From Pseudohongiella spirulinae (lineage in GTDB: Bacteria > Pseudomonadota > Gammaproteobacteria > Pseudomonadales > Pseudohongiellaceae), in contig NZ_CP013189.1 in NCBI RefSeq assembly GCF_001444425.1, positions 2,046,001 to 2,110,000 of the forward strand: 64,000 nt of DNA, given 5' to 3'. The notes under the pieces were generated by a model. The model saw only the letters and a list, made by a program, of their open reading frames with translations. It had not been told where the DNA came from and ran no database searches. Made by a program: the position numbers and the translations under genes. Shown one piece after another: positions 21,193 to 31,058 of the stretch (the first letter of the stretch is position 1; every line of letters begins with the position of its first letter).

Positions 21193-21696
21193 ATGATTGT
21201 TTTTAAGACCAATTACGGCGATATCCAGATTGAACTGGACTTTGACAGGGCGCCTAATACAGCCGCAAATTTTCTGAAGTACGCAAGGGACGGCTTTTAC
21301 GATGGCACGATCTTTCATCGCGTTATCGATAACTTCATGATTCAGGGCGGTGGTTTTGAATCCGGTATGAAGCAGAAAGATAATGGTGACCCGATTGAAA
21401 ACGAAGCTGACAATGGCCTGACCAACGACGCTGGCACACTTGCCATGGCCCGCACCTCTGACCCACACTCAGCCACCTCGCAGTTTTTTATCAATGTGGC
21501 AGACAATGGTTTTCTCAATCATAAAAACAAAACCACCCAGGGCTGGGGTTATGCCGTATTTGGCAAAGTGACAGACGGCATGGACGTGGTCAACCGCATC
21601 AAGACCTGCAAAACCGGTTATGTTGCCGGTCATCAGGATGTCCCTCTTGATGAGGTAATCATCACAGCCACAGAAGTGACTTACCCTGAGTCATAA
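21193..21696 (+). CDS. ppiB: cytoplasmic-type cyclophilin peptidyl-prolyl isomerase
   Basis: This cyclophilin isomerises Xaa-Pro bonds. It is 167 residues long without a signal peptide, so it is the cytoplasmic PpiB type. The active-site block [15 protein letters not shown] (catalytic Arg in FHR) and the [17 protein letters not shown] block are intact. lpxH follows 33 bp later, a common pairing in this class of bacteria. Confidence 0.95.
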   Translation: MIVFKTNYGDIQIELDFDRAPNTAANFLKYARDGFYDGTIFHRVIDNFMIQGGGFESGMKQKDNGDPIENEADNGLTNDAGTLAMARTSDPHSATSQFFINVADNGFLNHKNKTTQGWGYAVFGKVTDGMDVVNRIKTCKTGYVAGHQDVPLDEVIITATEVTYPES

Positions 21697-21729
21697 TCAG
21701 GGAACAACAATAAAAAGTCAGGGAAAGCT

Positions 21730-22506
21730 ATGACCGACCCGCAAAAGAACAATAAAACACTGTTCATTTCTGATCTGCATATCGAGTCACCCGACGGACC
21801 CATTATCAACAGTCTGCTGAATATCCTGCAGACACGGGTGCCCGGTGCAGATGCGCTTTATATTCTGGGCGATCTGTTTGAGGCCTGGATTGGCGACGAT
21901 GATGAGAATCCCGCAGCTGATCGGGTGGCCGACGCATTGGCGGGACTCAGCGCCGACGGCACCGCCATTTATCTGATGCATGGCAACCGCGATTTTCTGA
22001 TCGGGCAGGACTATGCCAGTCGCTGTGGCGCCACCCTGCTCAATGAACCCACTGTGATTGATTGTTACGGGCAACGAGTGGCGCTGGTGCATGGGGATAG
22101 CCTTTGCACCCGCGACACCGACTATCTGAAGTTTCGCAGCCAGGTGCGCGACCCTGACTGGCAGGCCGCCTTTCTGGCCCGTCCTCTGCTGGAACGCCTG
22201 ATGGTTGCTCAGCAGTTGCGCCAGCAAAGCAAGGAAGCCAACAGCAACAAGGCTTCGGATATCATGGACGTGACCCATGAGGAAGTGGTCAAGCTGATGG
22301 AATCACTGTCTGTCAACATCCTGGTTCACGGCCACACTCATCGGCCCGGCATTCACACCCTGCGTTTGCAGGAACCCATCAATGGCAGCGATGAGGCCTG
22401 TCGCATTGTGTTGGGCGCCTGGGACCAGAAAGCCTGGGTACTGGAGTTCACGCCTGAAGGTTATGACCTCAAGCCTTTACCCCATCAACCCAGTTCCGGG
22501 AAGTAG
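21730..22506 (+). CDS. lpxH: UDP-2,3-diacylglucosamine hydrolase
   Basis: LpxH splits UDP-2,3-diacylglucosamine to lipid X and UMP in lipid A synthesis at the inner membrane. The calcineurin-like metal motifs are in order: DLHIE (near residue 16), GDLFEAWIGDD, GNRDF, HGDSLC and HGHTHRP near the C-terminus. The length is 258 residues. Its 3' end overlaps the convergent DUF1289 gene by 22 bp. Confidence 0.96.
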   Translation: MTDPQKNNKTLFISDLHIESPDGPIINSLLNILQTRVPGADALYILGDLFEAWIGDDDENPAADRVADALAGLSADGTAIYLMHGNRDFLIGQDYASRCGATLLNEPTVIDCYGQRVALVHGDSLCTRDTDYLKFRSQVRDPDWQAAFLARPLLERLMVAQQLRQQSKEANSNKASDIMDVTHEEVVKLMESLSVNILVHGHTHRPGIHTLRLQEPINGSDEACRIVLGAWDQKAWVLEFTPEGYDLKPLPHQPSSGK

Positions 22507-22937
22507 CGCAACTGGTGCGCCTGACACAGACGCAGCAGTTGCACATCCATATCCTCTGCCAGTTCCGCGAGTGACAGGTGACTGAAGTCCGGGCGTACCT
22601 CAACACCAAACTCTGACAGATCACGAATCACCTGGTGACGTTTTTTCAGCAGATTATGCAGCCAGCTGGTGGGTGACAGTGCCGGGTTAAAAGGCACGCC
22701 CTGGCGACGCAGGCCGCTGGCCAGGGTATCGGCCGAGCGGATAATAAAGCGGGTCTCTACAATCGGGCGAATCAGTTGCTCCAGACGATCCACCACCGCC
22801 TGCTTTTCCTGGTCATCAAAGCTGTTCCACTCAATGACTTCAAACGCAAAACGCTTACAACCGCGACAGATGGCATCCCCCACTGACGTGGTGGAGCAGA
22901 TACCAATACAAGGCGTTCTAACCGGAGGGACTGTCAT
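22485..22937 (-). CDS. DUF1289 family protein
   Basis: The N-terminus carries the DUF1289 signature: PCIGIC followed by CRGCKR (four cysteines) and a nearby W, suggesting a small metal-binding module. The remaining 100 residues are helical and uncharacterised. The ATG at 22937 ([12 protein letters not shown]) is chosen because the signature begins there; the frame is open to 23003. The gene is divergent from acnB, 117 bp away. Function is unknown. Confidence 0.8.
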   Translation of the reverse strand: MTVPPVRTPCIGICSTTSVGDAICRGCKRFAFEVIEWNSFDDQEKQAVVDRLEQLIRPIVETRFIIRSADTLASGLRRQGVPFNPALSPTSWLHNLLKKRHQVIRDLSEFGVEVRPDFSHLSLAELAEDMDVQLLRLCQAHQLRYFPELG

Positions 22938-23054
22938 CAGAAAATGGTCACACAGGGAGTCAACTGGAAATTTCAGCCATTTTACACTAAAATCGTCAGC
23001 CATTTTTCACCGCTTACCCGAATTTTGTTTCACCATTACCTGAAGGGGATTACT

Positions 23055-25649
23055 GTGTTAGAAGCCTACCGTAAACACGTGGCCGAACGGGCTGAAATGG
23101 GCATTGTGCCCAAACCTCTGGACGCGGCGCAGGTTGCCGATCTGGTAGAACTGCTGAAGGCTCCGCCGGCCGGCGAAGAAGACTTCATTCTGGATCTGAT
23201 CACTAATCGTGTTCCTGCAGGTGTTGACGAAGCGGCGTACGTAAAGGCCGGTTTCCTGTCCGCCATCGCTAAAGGCGAAGCCACATCCCCGCTGATCGAT
23301 AAAAAACACGCCGTTAAACTGCTGGGCACCATGCTGGGTGGTTACAACATCACCACACTGGTAGAACTGCTGGACGATGCCGAACTGGCGGAAGCAGCGG
23401 CTAACGAACTGAAGCACACCCTGCTGATGTTTGATGCCTTCCATGATGTGGAAGAAAAAATGCAGGCTGGCAACGCTCACGCCAAGGCGCTGATTGAAAG
23501 CTGGGCGGAGGCCGAGTGGTTCCTGAACCGTCCCGAAGTGCCCAAAAAACTCACAACGACCGTTTATAAGGTACCGGGTGAGACCAACACTGACGACCTG
23601 TCTCCAGCACCCGATGCCTGGTCACGCCCTGACATTCCCCTGCACGCACTGGCCATGTACAAAATGCCACGCGAAGGTGTGACCAACGCCGCCGAGCAGA
23701 TTGCCGAGCTGAAGAAAAAAGGTCACCCGGTTGCCCTGGTTGGCGACGTAATGGGAACTGGTTCCTCGCGCAAATCGGCCACCAACTCCGTTCTGTGGAA
23801 TATTGGTGACGACATCCCCTACATCCCCAACAAGCGTGATGGTGGTGTCTGTATCGGCGGCAAGATCGCGCCTATTTTCTTCAACACCATGGAAGATGCC
23901 GGTGCCCTGCCAATCGAGTGCGACGTCGACAAGATGGAAACCGGGGATGTGATCGACATTTATCCCTACTACGGCAAAATACTCAAACACGGCACTGACG
24001 AACTGGTATGCGAGTTTGAATTAAAGACTGACGTACTGCTGGACGAAGTCCGCGCTGGTGGCCGTATTCCGCTGATCATTGGTCGCGGCCTGACAGAAAA
24101 GGCACGCACTGCACTGGGCCTGCCGCACTCAACGGTATTCCGCAAGCCATTCACTGTGGCCGACTCTGACAAGGGCTTTACTCTGGCACAGAAGATGGTT
24201 GGCAAGGCCTGCGGCGTGAAAGGCGTGCGTCCAGGCAGCTACTGCGAGCCCAAGATGACCACCGTTGGCTCGCAGGATACCACGGGGCCAATGACCCGTG
24301 ACGAGCTGAAAGACCTGGCCTGTCTGGGTTTCTCTGCGGATCTGGTCATGCAGTCTTTCTGTCACACAGCGGCCTACCCCAAGCCGGTTGATATCGACAC
24401 TCAACACACCCTGCCCGACTTCATTCAGACCCGTGGCGGTGTATCACTGCGCCCCGGCGACGGCATCATCCACAGCTGGCTGAACCGTATGCTGCTGCCC
24501 GATACAGTCGGCACTGGCGGCGACTCACACACCCGCTTCCCGATCGGCATTTCCTTCCCGGCCGGCTCCGGTCTGGTGGCTTTTGCCGCCGCCACGGGCG
24601 TGATGCCGCTGGATATGCCGGAATCCGTGCTGGTGCGCTTCAAGGGAGAGATGCAGCCCGGTATCACCCTGCGTGATCTGGTCAATGCCATTCCCTATGC
24701 GGCCATTCAGTCTGGTGATCTGACGGTTGCCAAAAAGGGCAAAAAGAACATCTTCTCTGGCCGTATTCTGGAGATTGAAGGCCTGCCAAACCTGAAAGTA
24801 GAGCAGGCGTTTGAATTGTCAGATGCCTCGGCCGAGCGCTCTGCTGCCGGCTGTACCATTCGCCTGGGTAAAGAGCCGATCATTGAGTACTTCAAGTCCA
24901 ATATCGCCCTGCTGCGCTGGATGATCAGTGAGGGTTACGGCGACCCCCGCACTCTGGAGCGCCGTGCCCAGGCCATGGAAGCCTGGCTGGAAGATCCTCA
25001 GCTGATGGAACCGGATGCTGACGCCGAGTACCACAAGATCATCGAGATCGACCTGAACGAAATCAAGGAGCCGCTGCTGGCCTGTCCGAATGATCCGGAT
25101 GACGTGAAGCCACTGTCTGAAGTTCAGGGCGAAAAGATCGACGAAGTGTTTATTGGTTCTTGCATGACCAACATCGGTCATTTCCGCGCCGCCAGCGAAG
25201 TGCTGAAGCAGGTAAAAGGCACGCTGCCAACACGTCTATGGATCTCTCCGCCGACCAAGATGGATCAGCATCAATTGACCGAGGAAGGCATCTACAGTGT
25301 GTTCGGCGTGGCCGGTGCACGTACCGAGATGCCCGGCTGCTCGTTGTGCATGGGTAACCAGGCACGGGTGGCGCCGAACTCGACTGTGATCTCGACTTCA
25401 ACGCGTAACTTCCCGAACCGTCTGGGTGATGGGGCTAATGTTTACCTGGCCTCATCGGAGCTGGCGGCAGTTGCTTCGGCGCTGGGCAAGATCCCGACTA
25501 TGGAAGAGTATATGTCTTACATGGGTGAGGTGAAGACCATGGCGGATAATATCTACCGTTATCTGAACTTCAATGAGATCAAGGAGTACATGGAGGCGGC
25601 GGAGCGTCAGAAGGCGATTCCGGTGACTAATGTGGTTGAGGTGGCTTGA
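23055..25649 (+). CDS. acnB: aconitate hydratase B
   Basis: AcnB interconverts citrate and isocitrate in the TCA cycle and has an N-terminal HEAT-like domain before the swivel domain. The frame is open from 22944, but the family begins [15 protein letters not shown], so the GTG at 23055, preceded by AAGGGG, is used. This gives 864 residues, against about 865 in E. coli. The 4Fe-4S ligands are C703 (GSCMTN), C762 and C765 (CSLCMGN). A large palindromic repeat begins 35 bp after the stop. Confidence 0.97.
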   Translation: MLEAYRKHVAERAEMGIVPKPLDAAQVADLVELLKAPPAGEEDFILDLITNRVPAGVDEAAYVKAGFLSAIAKGEATSPLIDKKHAVKLLGTMLGGYNITTLVELLDDAELAEAAANELKHTLLMFDAFHDVEEKMQAGNAHAKALIESWAEAEWFLNRPEVPKKLTTTVYKVPGETNTDDLSPAPDAWSRPDIPLHALAMYKMPREGVTNAAEQIAELKKKGHPVALVGDVMGTGSSRKSATNSVLWNIGDDIPYIPNKRDGGVCIGGKIAPIFFNTMEDAGALPIECDVDKMETGDVIDIYPYYGKILKHGTDELVCEFELKTDVLLDEVRAGGRIPLIIGRGLTEKARTALGLPHSTVFRKPFTVADSDKGFTLAQKMVGKACGVKGVRPGSYCEPKMTTVGSQDTTGPMTRDELKDLACLGFSADLVMQSFCHTAAYPKPVDIDTQHTLPDFIQTRGGVSLRPGDGIIHSWLNRMLLPDTVGTGGDSHTRFPIGISFPAGSGLVAFAAATGVMPLDMPESVLVRFKGEMQPGITLRDLVNAIPYAAIQSGDLTVAKKGKKNIFSGRILEIEGLPNLKVEQAFELSDASAERSAAGCTIRLGKEPIIEYFKSNIALLRWMISEGYGDPRTLERRAQAMEAWLEDPQLMEPDADAEYHKIIEIDLNEIKEPLLACPNDPDDVKPLSEVQGEKIDEVFIGSCMTNIGHFRAASEVLKQVKGTLPTRLWISPPTKMDQHQLTEEGIYSVFGVAGARTEMPGCSLCMGNQARVAPNSTVISTSTRNFPNRLGDGANVYLASSELAAVASALGKIPTMEEYMSYMGEVKTMADNIYRYLNFNEIKEYMEAAERQKAIPVTNVVEVA

Positions 25650-25683
25650 GTCGGGCACTTGATCACTTCGTAGTGTAGAGCGA

Positions 25684-25890
25684 GCCGGGGAGCGGGCGGT
25701 GGGCTGCGGGTCGTGCGCCCGGACCGGCCGCTTTCTTTGGGTAGGCACCCGGCGGTGCGGAACTCGACGTCGCGGCTGCGCCGCTCCGGACTCAAACAGT
25801 CCTCCCGCTTTTTCGGGTCCCTACCCAAAGAAAAAGCGCGGCCTGAATGGTCCGGGCGCACGACCCGCAGCCCACCGCCCGCTCCCCGGC
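25684..25890 (-). repeat. palindromic repeat family copy B
   Basis: The outer arms are a near-perfect inverted repeat starting GCCGGGGAGCGGGCGGTGGG. The right arm carries the internal motif (GGCCTGAATGG, the reverse complement of CCATTCAGGCC), which the left arm lacks. The inner arms are CTTTCTTTGGGTAGG and its complement. The family core occupies about 25750-25816 and contains the hairpins GGACT-GTTTG-AGTCC and GCGGC-GCA-GCCGC. It directly follows acnB and may act as its transcript end. Confidence 0.9.
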
Positions 25891-26054
25891 CCTTGTGCCA
25901 TTCTGCAGGCGCGTCTTTCTCGCCTTTTTTGCCATCCTCGGCGTTTTGTTACTCTCTCCTTTCTATCCTCAGCATAGCCGCACTTCCATGTGTTTACCGG
26001 CTCAGTCAGATTCACTCCGCTGAGGCAAGTCTGCTTCTCCTGAATCCGGCACAA

Positions 26055-26241
26055 GGCCTGGGTGGTGGGGTATGACCGTCAGACCAATCAGGGCACGCTT
26101 CGGCTTCAGCCGGGCGACCGAAAAAGCGGGAGGACTGTCTGAGCTCCGAGCCCGCGAAGCGCGCGAGGGCGAGTTCCGCACCGCCGGTCGCCCGGCTGAA
26201 GACGGTGCCCGGTCTGACGGTCATACCCCACCACCCAGGCC
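26055..26241 (+). repeat. palindromic repeat family copy C
   Basis: The outer arms begin GGCCTGGGTGGTGGGGTATG and end with the reverse complement at 26241. The left arm contains the motif AATCAGGGCACG. The inner arms are CTTCAGCCGGGCGACCG and its complement. The core (about 26118-26187) is a diverged version with GCCCGCGAAGCGCGCGAGGGC in place of the usual second hairpin. The stretch 25891-26054 between copies B and C holds no gene I can support. Confidence 0.85.
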
Positions 26242-26333
26242 GATCTCGAACAAGAACCACTGACAAGTCGCACGACAGTCTCAAGAATCTGTGGTAAAAC
26301 ATGCGGCAACAATAATTCCAACAGAGGTGACCC

Positions 26334-27662
26334 ATGCTGATCTCCCAAAGAACATCTGCCTTCAAGAAATGGCTCAACACCAGCGCATTGACTCTGGCGC
26401 TTAGCGCTCTCAGCCTGTCGGCCTGGAGCCACGACACCAGCTGGCCTGTTGAGGCGGACGGCGCCTCCGCGGCCGGATTCTCGCAGGCCACGATAGATCG
26501 GCTGGATGCCGCCATGGAGAAGATTGTCAGCGACAATGATGTCGCCGGCATGGTCTGGTTGCTGGCCAAAGACGGCAAGGTGGCCACCTATGAAACAGCC
26601 GGTTATGCCTCGATTGAGGATAATCGCCCGATGACCAAAGACACCCTGTTCCGCATCTATTCCATGACCAAACCGGTCACCGGCGTCGCATTGATGATGC
26701 TGCATGAGCAGGGACTTTGGGATTTTGATGATCCAGTCAGCAAATTCGTACCGGAGTTTGAAAACCTGCAGGTCATGGTCAGTTACGACGAGAGTGGCGC
26801 CATGCAGCTTGAGCCACTGACACGTCAGCCCACTATGCGGGAACTGCTGAATCATTCGGCGGGTTTTGGTTATGGTCTGGGCGGCAATGATCCGGTCAAT
26901 GAAGCTTTCCGCGACAAAGGTGTGCTGGCATCCAGCGATCTGAATGAACTGATTGACAAGGTGGCTGACATCCCCCTGCTCTACCAGCCCGGTGAACAGT
27001 GGGTATATTCCATTGCAGTTGATATTCAGGGATATATCGTTGAAAAACTCAGCGGCATGCCGTTCGGTGAGTTTCTGGATCAGAAAATTTTTAATCCGCT
27101 GGGCATGCACGACACAGCCTTTTATGTAAAAGCTGAAGACAAACACCGGTTTGCCGATGTGTACCGATGGGAAGCATCGCAGGGCAAGCTGATGCGCAAT
27201 GAAGAACGCCCGGATCGTCCCAGCTATCTTGATTCGACTCGCCTGGAATCCGGCGGTGGCGGTCTGGTGTCGTCCACCCACGACTATGCACGCTTTCTGC
27301 AGATGCTGGTGAATGGTGGCGAGCTGGATGGTCGCCGCATTCTCGGCCCGCAGTCAGTAGATATGATGCGCAGCAATACCCTGCGCGACGGTCTGCTGCT
27401 GCGTGGAACTGACACCCGTCCGGGCCAGGCAGGTCAGGGATTTGGTGTGGATTTTGCGGTGATTTTTGATCCGGTGGCCGCAGGCTCGGTGCAGGGCGAA
27501 GGCACCTATTACTGGAGTGGCGCGGCGGGCACCTGGTTCTGGATTGATCCGGTGCATGACATGTACTTCATCGGCATGATTCAGGCGCAGGGCGGCACGC
27601 GGCCAGGTGCGGCGAATATGCGCGGCATTGCGGTGGATATTATTTACGAGGGGCTCAAGTAG
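26334..27662 (+). CDS. secreted serine hydrolase of the class C beta-lactamase fold
   Basis: This 442-residue protein has a signal peptide (hydrophobic run near residues 16-30, cut after WSHD or just before) and a beta-lactamase/esterase domain. The SxxK nucleophile motif is SMTK at 110-113, with Tyr225 (YSIA) as the likely second catalytic residue. The overall pattern resembles EstB-type esterases and penicillin-binding-protein-like hydrolases more than resistance enzymes. The substrate is unknown. It is enclosed by palindromic repeat copies C and D, which nearly abut it on both sides. Confidence 0.85.
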   Translation: MLISQRTSAFKKWLNTSALTLALSALSLSAWSHDTSWPVEADGASAAGFSQATIDRLDAAMEKIVSDNDVAGMVWLLAKDGKVATYETAGYASIEDNRPMTKDTLFRIYSMTKPVTGVALMMLHEQGLWDFDDPVSKFVPEFENLQVMVSYDESGAMQLEPLTRQPTMRELLNHSAGFGYGLGGNDPVNEAFRDKGVLASSDLNELIDKVADIPLLYQPGEQWVYSIAVDIQGYIVEKLSGMPFGEFLDQKIFNPLGMHDTAFYVKAEDKHRFADVYRWEASQGKLMRNEERPDRPSYLDSTRLESGGGGLVSSTHDYARFLQMLVNGGELDGRRILGPQSVDMMRSNTLRDGLLLRGTDTRPGQAGQGFGVDFAVIFDPVAAGSVQGEGTYYWSGAAGTWFWIDPVHDMYFIGMIQAQGGTRPGAANMRGIAVDIIYEGLK

Positions 27663-27676
27663 GTTCCTTTGGGTCC

Positions 27677-27862
27677 GGGGCGGGGAGTGGGTGGTGGGGT
27701 GATTGCCGGCCATCTTCTTTCCCCGTCCACCCGGCGGGGGGGAACTCGACGTCGCGGCTGCGCCGCTCCGGACTCAGACAGTCCCGCCCGCTTTTCGGGT
27801 GGACGGAAAAAGAAGAAAACATGGCCTGACTGGCAATCACCCCACCACCCACTCCCCGCCCC
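27677..27862 (-). repeat. palindromic repeat family copy D
   Basis: The outer arms GGGGCGGGGAGTGGGTGGTG and complement extend to 27862. The right arm carries the extra internal motif (ATGGCCTGACTGG). The inner arms are CCGTCCACCCG and complement. The core lies at about 27731-27797. The copy begins 14 bp after the hydrolase stop codon. Confidence 0.9.
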
Positions 27863-27908
27863 TAATCAATATATTCCGCCCCTTCACAAACAATTTATGT
27901 AATGCGTC

Positions 27909-27963
27909 GGCACCGGCGGTCGGAAACCTGTTGCTCTGCAGGCTTCCTCCGGCCACCGGTGCC
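27909..27963. repeat. imperfect hairpin
   Basis: GGCACCGG at 27909 pairs perfectly with CCGGTGCC ending at 27963, and further partial pairing extends inward. It sits between repeat copies D and E in a gene-free stretch (27663-28261). Confidence 0.6.
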
Positions 27964-27984
27964 GCGCACAACTCTGGCTGCGCG

Positions 27985-28257
27985 GGGGACGGAGGCGGTC
28001 TACGTCCCCAGCGCCAAATCGCTGGCTCTTAGGGTAGTGTGCGGGGAGTACGGTGCTGACCAATCAGGCCACGTCTTCTCCTTCTGCTGCCGACCCGAAA
28101 AAGCGGGAGGACTGTTTGAGTCCGGAGCGGCGAAGCCGCGACGTCGAGTTCCGCACCGCCGGGTCGGCAGCAGAAGGAGGTGGCCGGTCAGCACCGTACT
28201 CCCCGCACACTACCCGGTCCGCGAAACACACGAGGGACGTAGACCGCCTCCGTCCCC
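27985..28257 (+). repeat. palindromic repeat copy E nested between inverted 25-mers
   Basis: The family copy spans 28032-28215 with outer arms GGGTAGTGTGCGGGGAGTAC, motif AATCAGGCCACG in the left arm, inner arms CTTCTGCTGCCGACCCG and a well-conserved core at about 28094-28161. It is bracketed by the 25-base GC-rich sequence at 27985-28009 and its inverted copy at 28234-28257 (one base shorter). The arrangement repeats at copy F. Confidence 0.9.
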
Positions 28258-28261
28258 CGCG

Positions 28262-28615
28262 TTAACGGCGCTCGACCCAGTGATCGGTGACAACGCCGTC
28301 ACGGATATCGAGCACCAGCGTCTCGGTGTTTTCGCGCTCCACGTCTATCTTGAACAGCAAGAACAGACCAATGCGCGACTCCGACGAGTTCGAATTACGA
28401 TAGCGCCAGGTCTCACTACCATCCTCATACCGGGACACCCGGTCCGGTTCGCCGAAATTCTCCCGTACCCATGACGCTTCTGTCTGGCCGGCGACCAGGC
28501 GGCTGCGTTGTTCCTCATGCCACTGAGATCGTGAAGCCGTCTGCTTGGAATCCACCACAAAAAGACAGCCCATCAATGTCATGCTCAACACGGCCACACC
28601 CAACAACTTGATCAT
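28262..28615 (-). CDS. small outer-membrane-type lipoprotein
   Basis: The 117-residue protein has a lipoprotein signal with lipobox LMGC (C17). The mature part contains ASWVRENFGEPDRVSRYEDG and SETWRYRN, the pattern of the SmpA/OmlA/BamE-like fold in which a short helix is followed by a beta sheet. A BamE role is not claimed because the family includes many lipoproteins. Its 3' end lies 4 bp from the inverted 25-mer. The 287 bp upstream hold only a weak AT-rich hairpin (28699-28730). Confidence 0.75.
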   Translation of the reverse strand: MIKLLGVAVLSMTLMGCLFVVDSKQTASRSQWHEEQRSRLVAGQTEASWVRENFGEPDRVSRYEDGSETWRYRNSNSSESRIGLFLLFKIDVERENTETLVLDIRDGVVTDHWVERR

Positions 28616-28902
28616 ATTTCCCCCAAAATCAGCTTATTAGTTTTAATCTTGTGCGAAGGTAAAAGCAGAAATTGTGCCAATATCCAAGACACCAAGTATC
28701 ATTCTGTTTTTATTAGCTTTTTAAGAATGATCGCCTAAACGTCGGCAAGTACAGGGCAACAAAAGTTGGTCAGTTGGCTAAGCAGTTAGCGATTTTAACC
28801 ATGTACGGGATAATGTGCTGATCCGCTGCGATAGAGTGACATGACGTTGGTCTGGCACGGGCCTATACTGTCGCGCATCCATTCATGTACCAGGACGTCG
28901 CC

Positions 28903-30138
28903 ATGAAAACCTTGAGAACTAAACTGTCTGCTGCCGCTTTGCTGTGTGGTTTTATTTGCAGCAGCGCTTCCCTGCCCGCGTTTGCCCAGGACGAAATCAT
29001 CCGCGGTGAGATCCCGCCCATGCCGGCAATTGACTGGATCACCGAGCCTGAGGACTATCAGGTCGAGGAGTTTGTCGGCGATCTGCAGGTGGTCTGGACC
29101 ATTCGTTTTACACCCGATGGCCAGCGCATTTTTGTCACTGAACGCCCCGGTCGCGTACGTATTGTTTCGCCCGATGGCGAGCTGGATCCACAACCCTGGC
29201 TGTCGCTGGAAGATAAAATATTTTTTCAGGGCGAAAGCGGTCTGACCGGACTGGCGTTTCATCCAGAATATCCGCAGGTGCCCTGGGTCTACATTATGTA
29301 TACCTACATGACCGACGAGGGCCCCTATAACCGTATCAGCCGCTTTATAGAAGTGAATGGCAAAGCCGGTGAGGAAACGATTCTCTATGATGGACTGGCG
29401 GCGCAGGCGCGTGGCGGCAGTCACAGCGGCGGTACCCTGCAGTTTGGTGCCGACGGTATGCTGTATGTGGCCACCGGCGATGCCTTCGAACGCCAGCGTT
29501 CCAATGATCTGCAGGACCTGTCGGGTGCGGTGCTGCGCATCACGCCCGAGGGCGAAGTACCGGCCGATAATCCCTGGCCCGGCAACCCGATCTGGGCACA
29601 CGGCATGCGTAATCCGCATGGCCTGACCTGGCAACCTGAGACCGGCAATCTGTTCGCCGGGGATCACGGTCCGACGGGCGAAGATCAGTTGATGGCCCAC
29701 GATCGCATCATCGTACTGGAAGGTGGCCGTCATCATGGCTGGCCCATCATGGTGGGCGCTATAAACTCACCCGATTATGTTGACCCAATTTTGACCTTTG
29801 TGCCGTCGTCACCACCCGGCGACATGGCTTTCTACACCGGCGATTTGATGCCGGAATTAAAGAACGATCTGTTTGTTTCAGTACTGGGTTTTCAGCCTCA
29901 GGATCGTCAGAATCTGATGCGCATTCGCTTTCAGGACCCTGCTGACCCGACTCGCCCGACAGCCATTGAGCGATGGTTTAATGATGGTCAGGGCAACAGT
30001 GTTTATGGCCGCTTGCGCGCATTGGCAGTAGGGCCGGATGGTGCGCTGTATGTCGGCACCAGCAATCATGATGGGCGACAGATGACACCCTCACATCGAG
30101 AACAACCCGATCGCATTCTGCGCATCACGCCACGTTAG
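28903..30138 (+). CDS. PQQ-dependent soluble aldose dehydrogenase-like protein
   Basis: The protein resembles the YliI/Asd group of PQQ-dependent sugar dehydrogenases: a periplasmic six-bladed propeller that oxidises aldoses. Signatures include a signal peptide (MKTLRTKLSAAALLCG to AFAQ), GLTGLAFHPEYP, HGMRNPHGLTWQPETGNLF and GDHGPTGEDQ. The ATG at 28903 with AGGA upstream is preferred over 28885. It is 411 residues long. The AEC transporter is convergent with a 14-bp overlap. No PQQ synthesis genes are in the window. Confidence 0.86.
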   Translation: MKTLRTKLSAAALLCGFICSSASLPAFAQDEIIRGEIPPMPAIDWITEPEDYQVEEFVGDLQVVWTIRFTPDGQRIFVTERPGRVRIVSPDGELDPQPWLSLEDKIFFQGESGLTGLAFHPEYPQVPWVYIMYTYMTDEGPYNRISRFIEVNGKAGEETILYDGLAAQARGGSHSGGTLQFGADGMLYVATGDAFERQRSNDLQDLSGAVLRITPEGEVPADNPWPGNPIWAHGMRNPHGLTWQPETGNLFAGDHGPTGEDQLMAHDRIIVLEGGRHHGWPIMVGAINSPDYVDPILTFVPSSPPGDMAFYTGDLMPELKNDLFVSVLGFQPQDRQNLMRIRFQDPADPTRPTAIERWFNDGQGNSVYGRLRALAVGPDGALYVGTSNHDGRQMTPSHREQPDRILRITPR

Positions 30139-31036
30139 TAATCAACCAGTACACCAGCGGCAAAGTGACCAGGCTGCATAAAATGCCCAGCCCGGTCACA
30201 CCGCTTACCAGCCTGGGTGAAAGGCCGGCCATGCTGGCCACCGCACCGGCCGAAATCATTGACGGCATGGCCGCCTGAAAAATAGTGATATCAACCGCCT
30301 GTCCGCTTTGACCGGCCAGCGACCACATTGACCAGGCCAACACCGGCAGCAACAGCAACTTGAGACTCAATGCTACGAGCAGTGGCGACACTTCGCGTGT
30401 ATCAAATCGCAGACTGAGTTGAAATCCCACCGCTACCATCACCACCGGCACAAGGGTGGCGGCAATATTGTCGATGGCACTGATGGCCAAAGCGGGTTTT
30501 TCTACGTTGAATAACAGCAAGCCAACAATCAGCGCAACAAACGAGGGGAAGGTGATGATCTTGCGTATTACGCTCACCGCATCAGGTGTTGAAAGCGCAG
30601 GACTGTATATCGCCGCGATAATCGTGGCGTAAATCGTTAAGGCCAGAAACGATCCCATCTGATCATAAACCAGCGCATAAGGAATAGCGTCAGCACCAAA
30701 AAACGCTTCGACCAGCGGATACCCCAGAAATGAGGTATTACCCAGCGGTACCAGGATCAGCAAGGCGCCGGTCTGCTCGCGCGACCAGTGCAGCCAGCGA
30801 CTGAGACGCAGTACCAGCAGTACGCTGAATGCCAGCAAAATCCAGGGCGTCAGCGCCGGAATCAGCAGATCAAAAGAGAACTGCAGCCCCGGCAGGCTCT
30901 TCAGAATCAGCGCCGGAAATGCCACATACAACACATAGGCATTGAGCACACTGGCCGCATTATCCGGCATCAACGCGGTGCGACGCAGCAACGCGCCGAT
31001 GACCAGATAAATCAGAACCAGAAAAAAGTTACTCAC
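30125..31036 (-). CDS. AEC (auxin efflux carrier) family transporter
   Basis: The 303-residue protein has about ten hydrophobic segments arranged as two inverted halves, typical of the AEC/malonate permease family. It starts MSNFFLVLIYLVIGALLRR, the standard AEC opening. The conserved region PLGNTSFLGYPLVEAFFG near residues 95-112 matches the family. The substrate cannot be inferred. It is downstream of pepN by 22 bp in the reverse direction. Confidence 0.88.
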   Translation of the reverse strand: MSNFFLVLIYLVIGALLRRTALMPDNAASVLNAYVLYVAFPALILKSLPGLQFSFDLLIPALTPWILLAFSVLLVLRLSRWLHWSREQTGALLILVPLGNTSFLGYPLVEAFFGADAIPYALVYDQMGSFLALTIYATIIAAIYSPALSTPDAVSVIRKIITFPSFVALIVGLLLFNVEKPALAISAIDNIAATLVPVVMVAVGFQLSLRFDTREVSPLLVALSLKLLLLPVLAWSMWSLAGQSGQAVDITIFQAAMPSMISAGAVASMAGLSPRLVSGVTGLGILCSLVTLPLVYWLITNVA

Positions 31037-31058
31037 ACGCTAGTCACTGTTGTGCTGA

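Noticed and set aside
25699-26075. Several overlapping frames of 90-190 codons inside the palindromic repeats
   Set aside because: They arise from GC-rich inverted repeats, appear on both strands and in several copies, and encode low-complexity Arg/Pro/Ser-rich products.
28795-29736. 313-codon minus-strand frame opposite the sugar dehydrogenase gene
   Set aside because: It is antisense to a clear family member, shows no domain pattern and has no start context.
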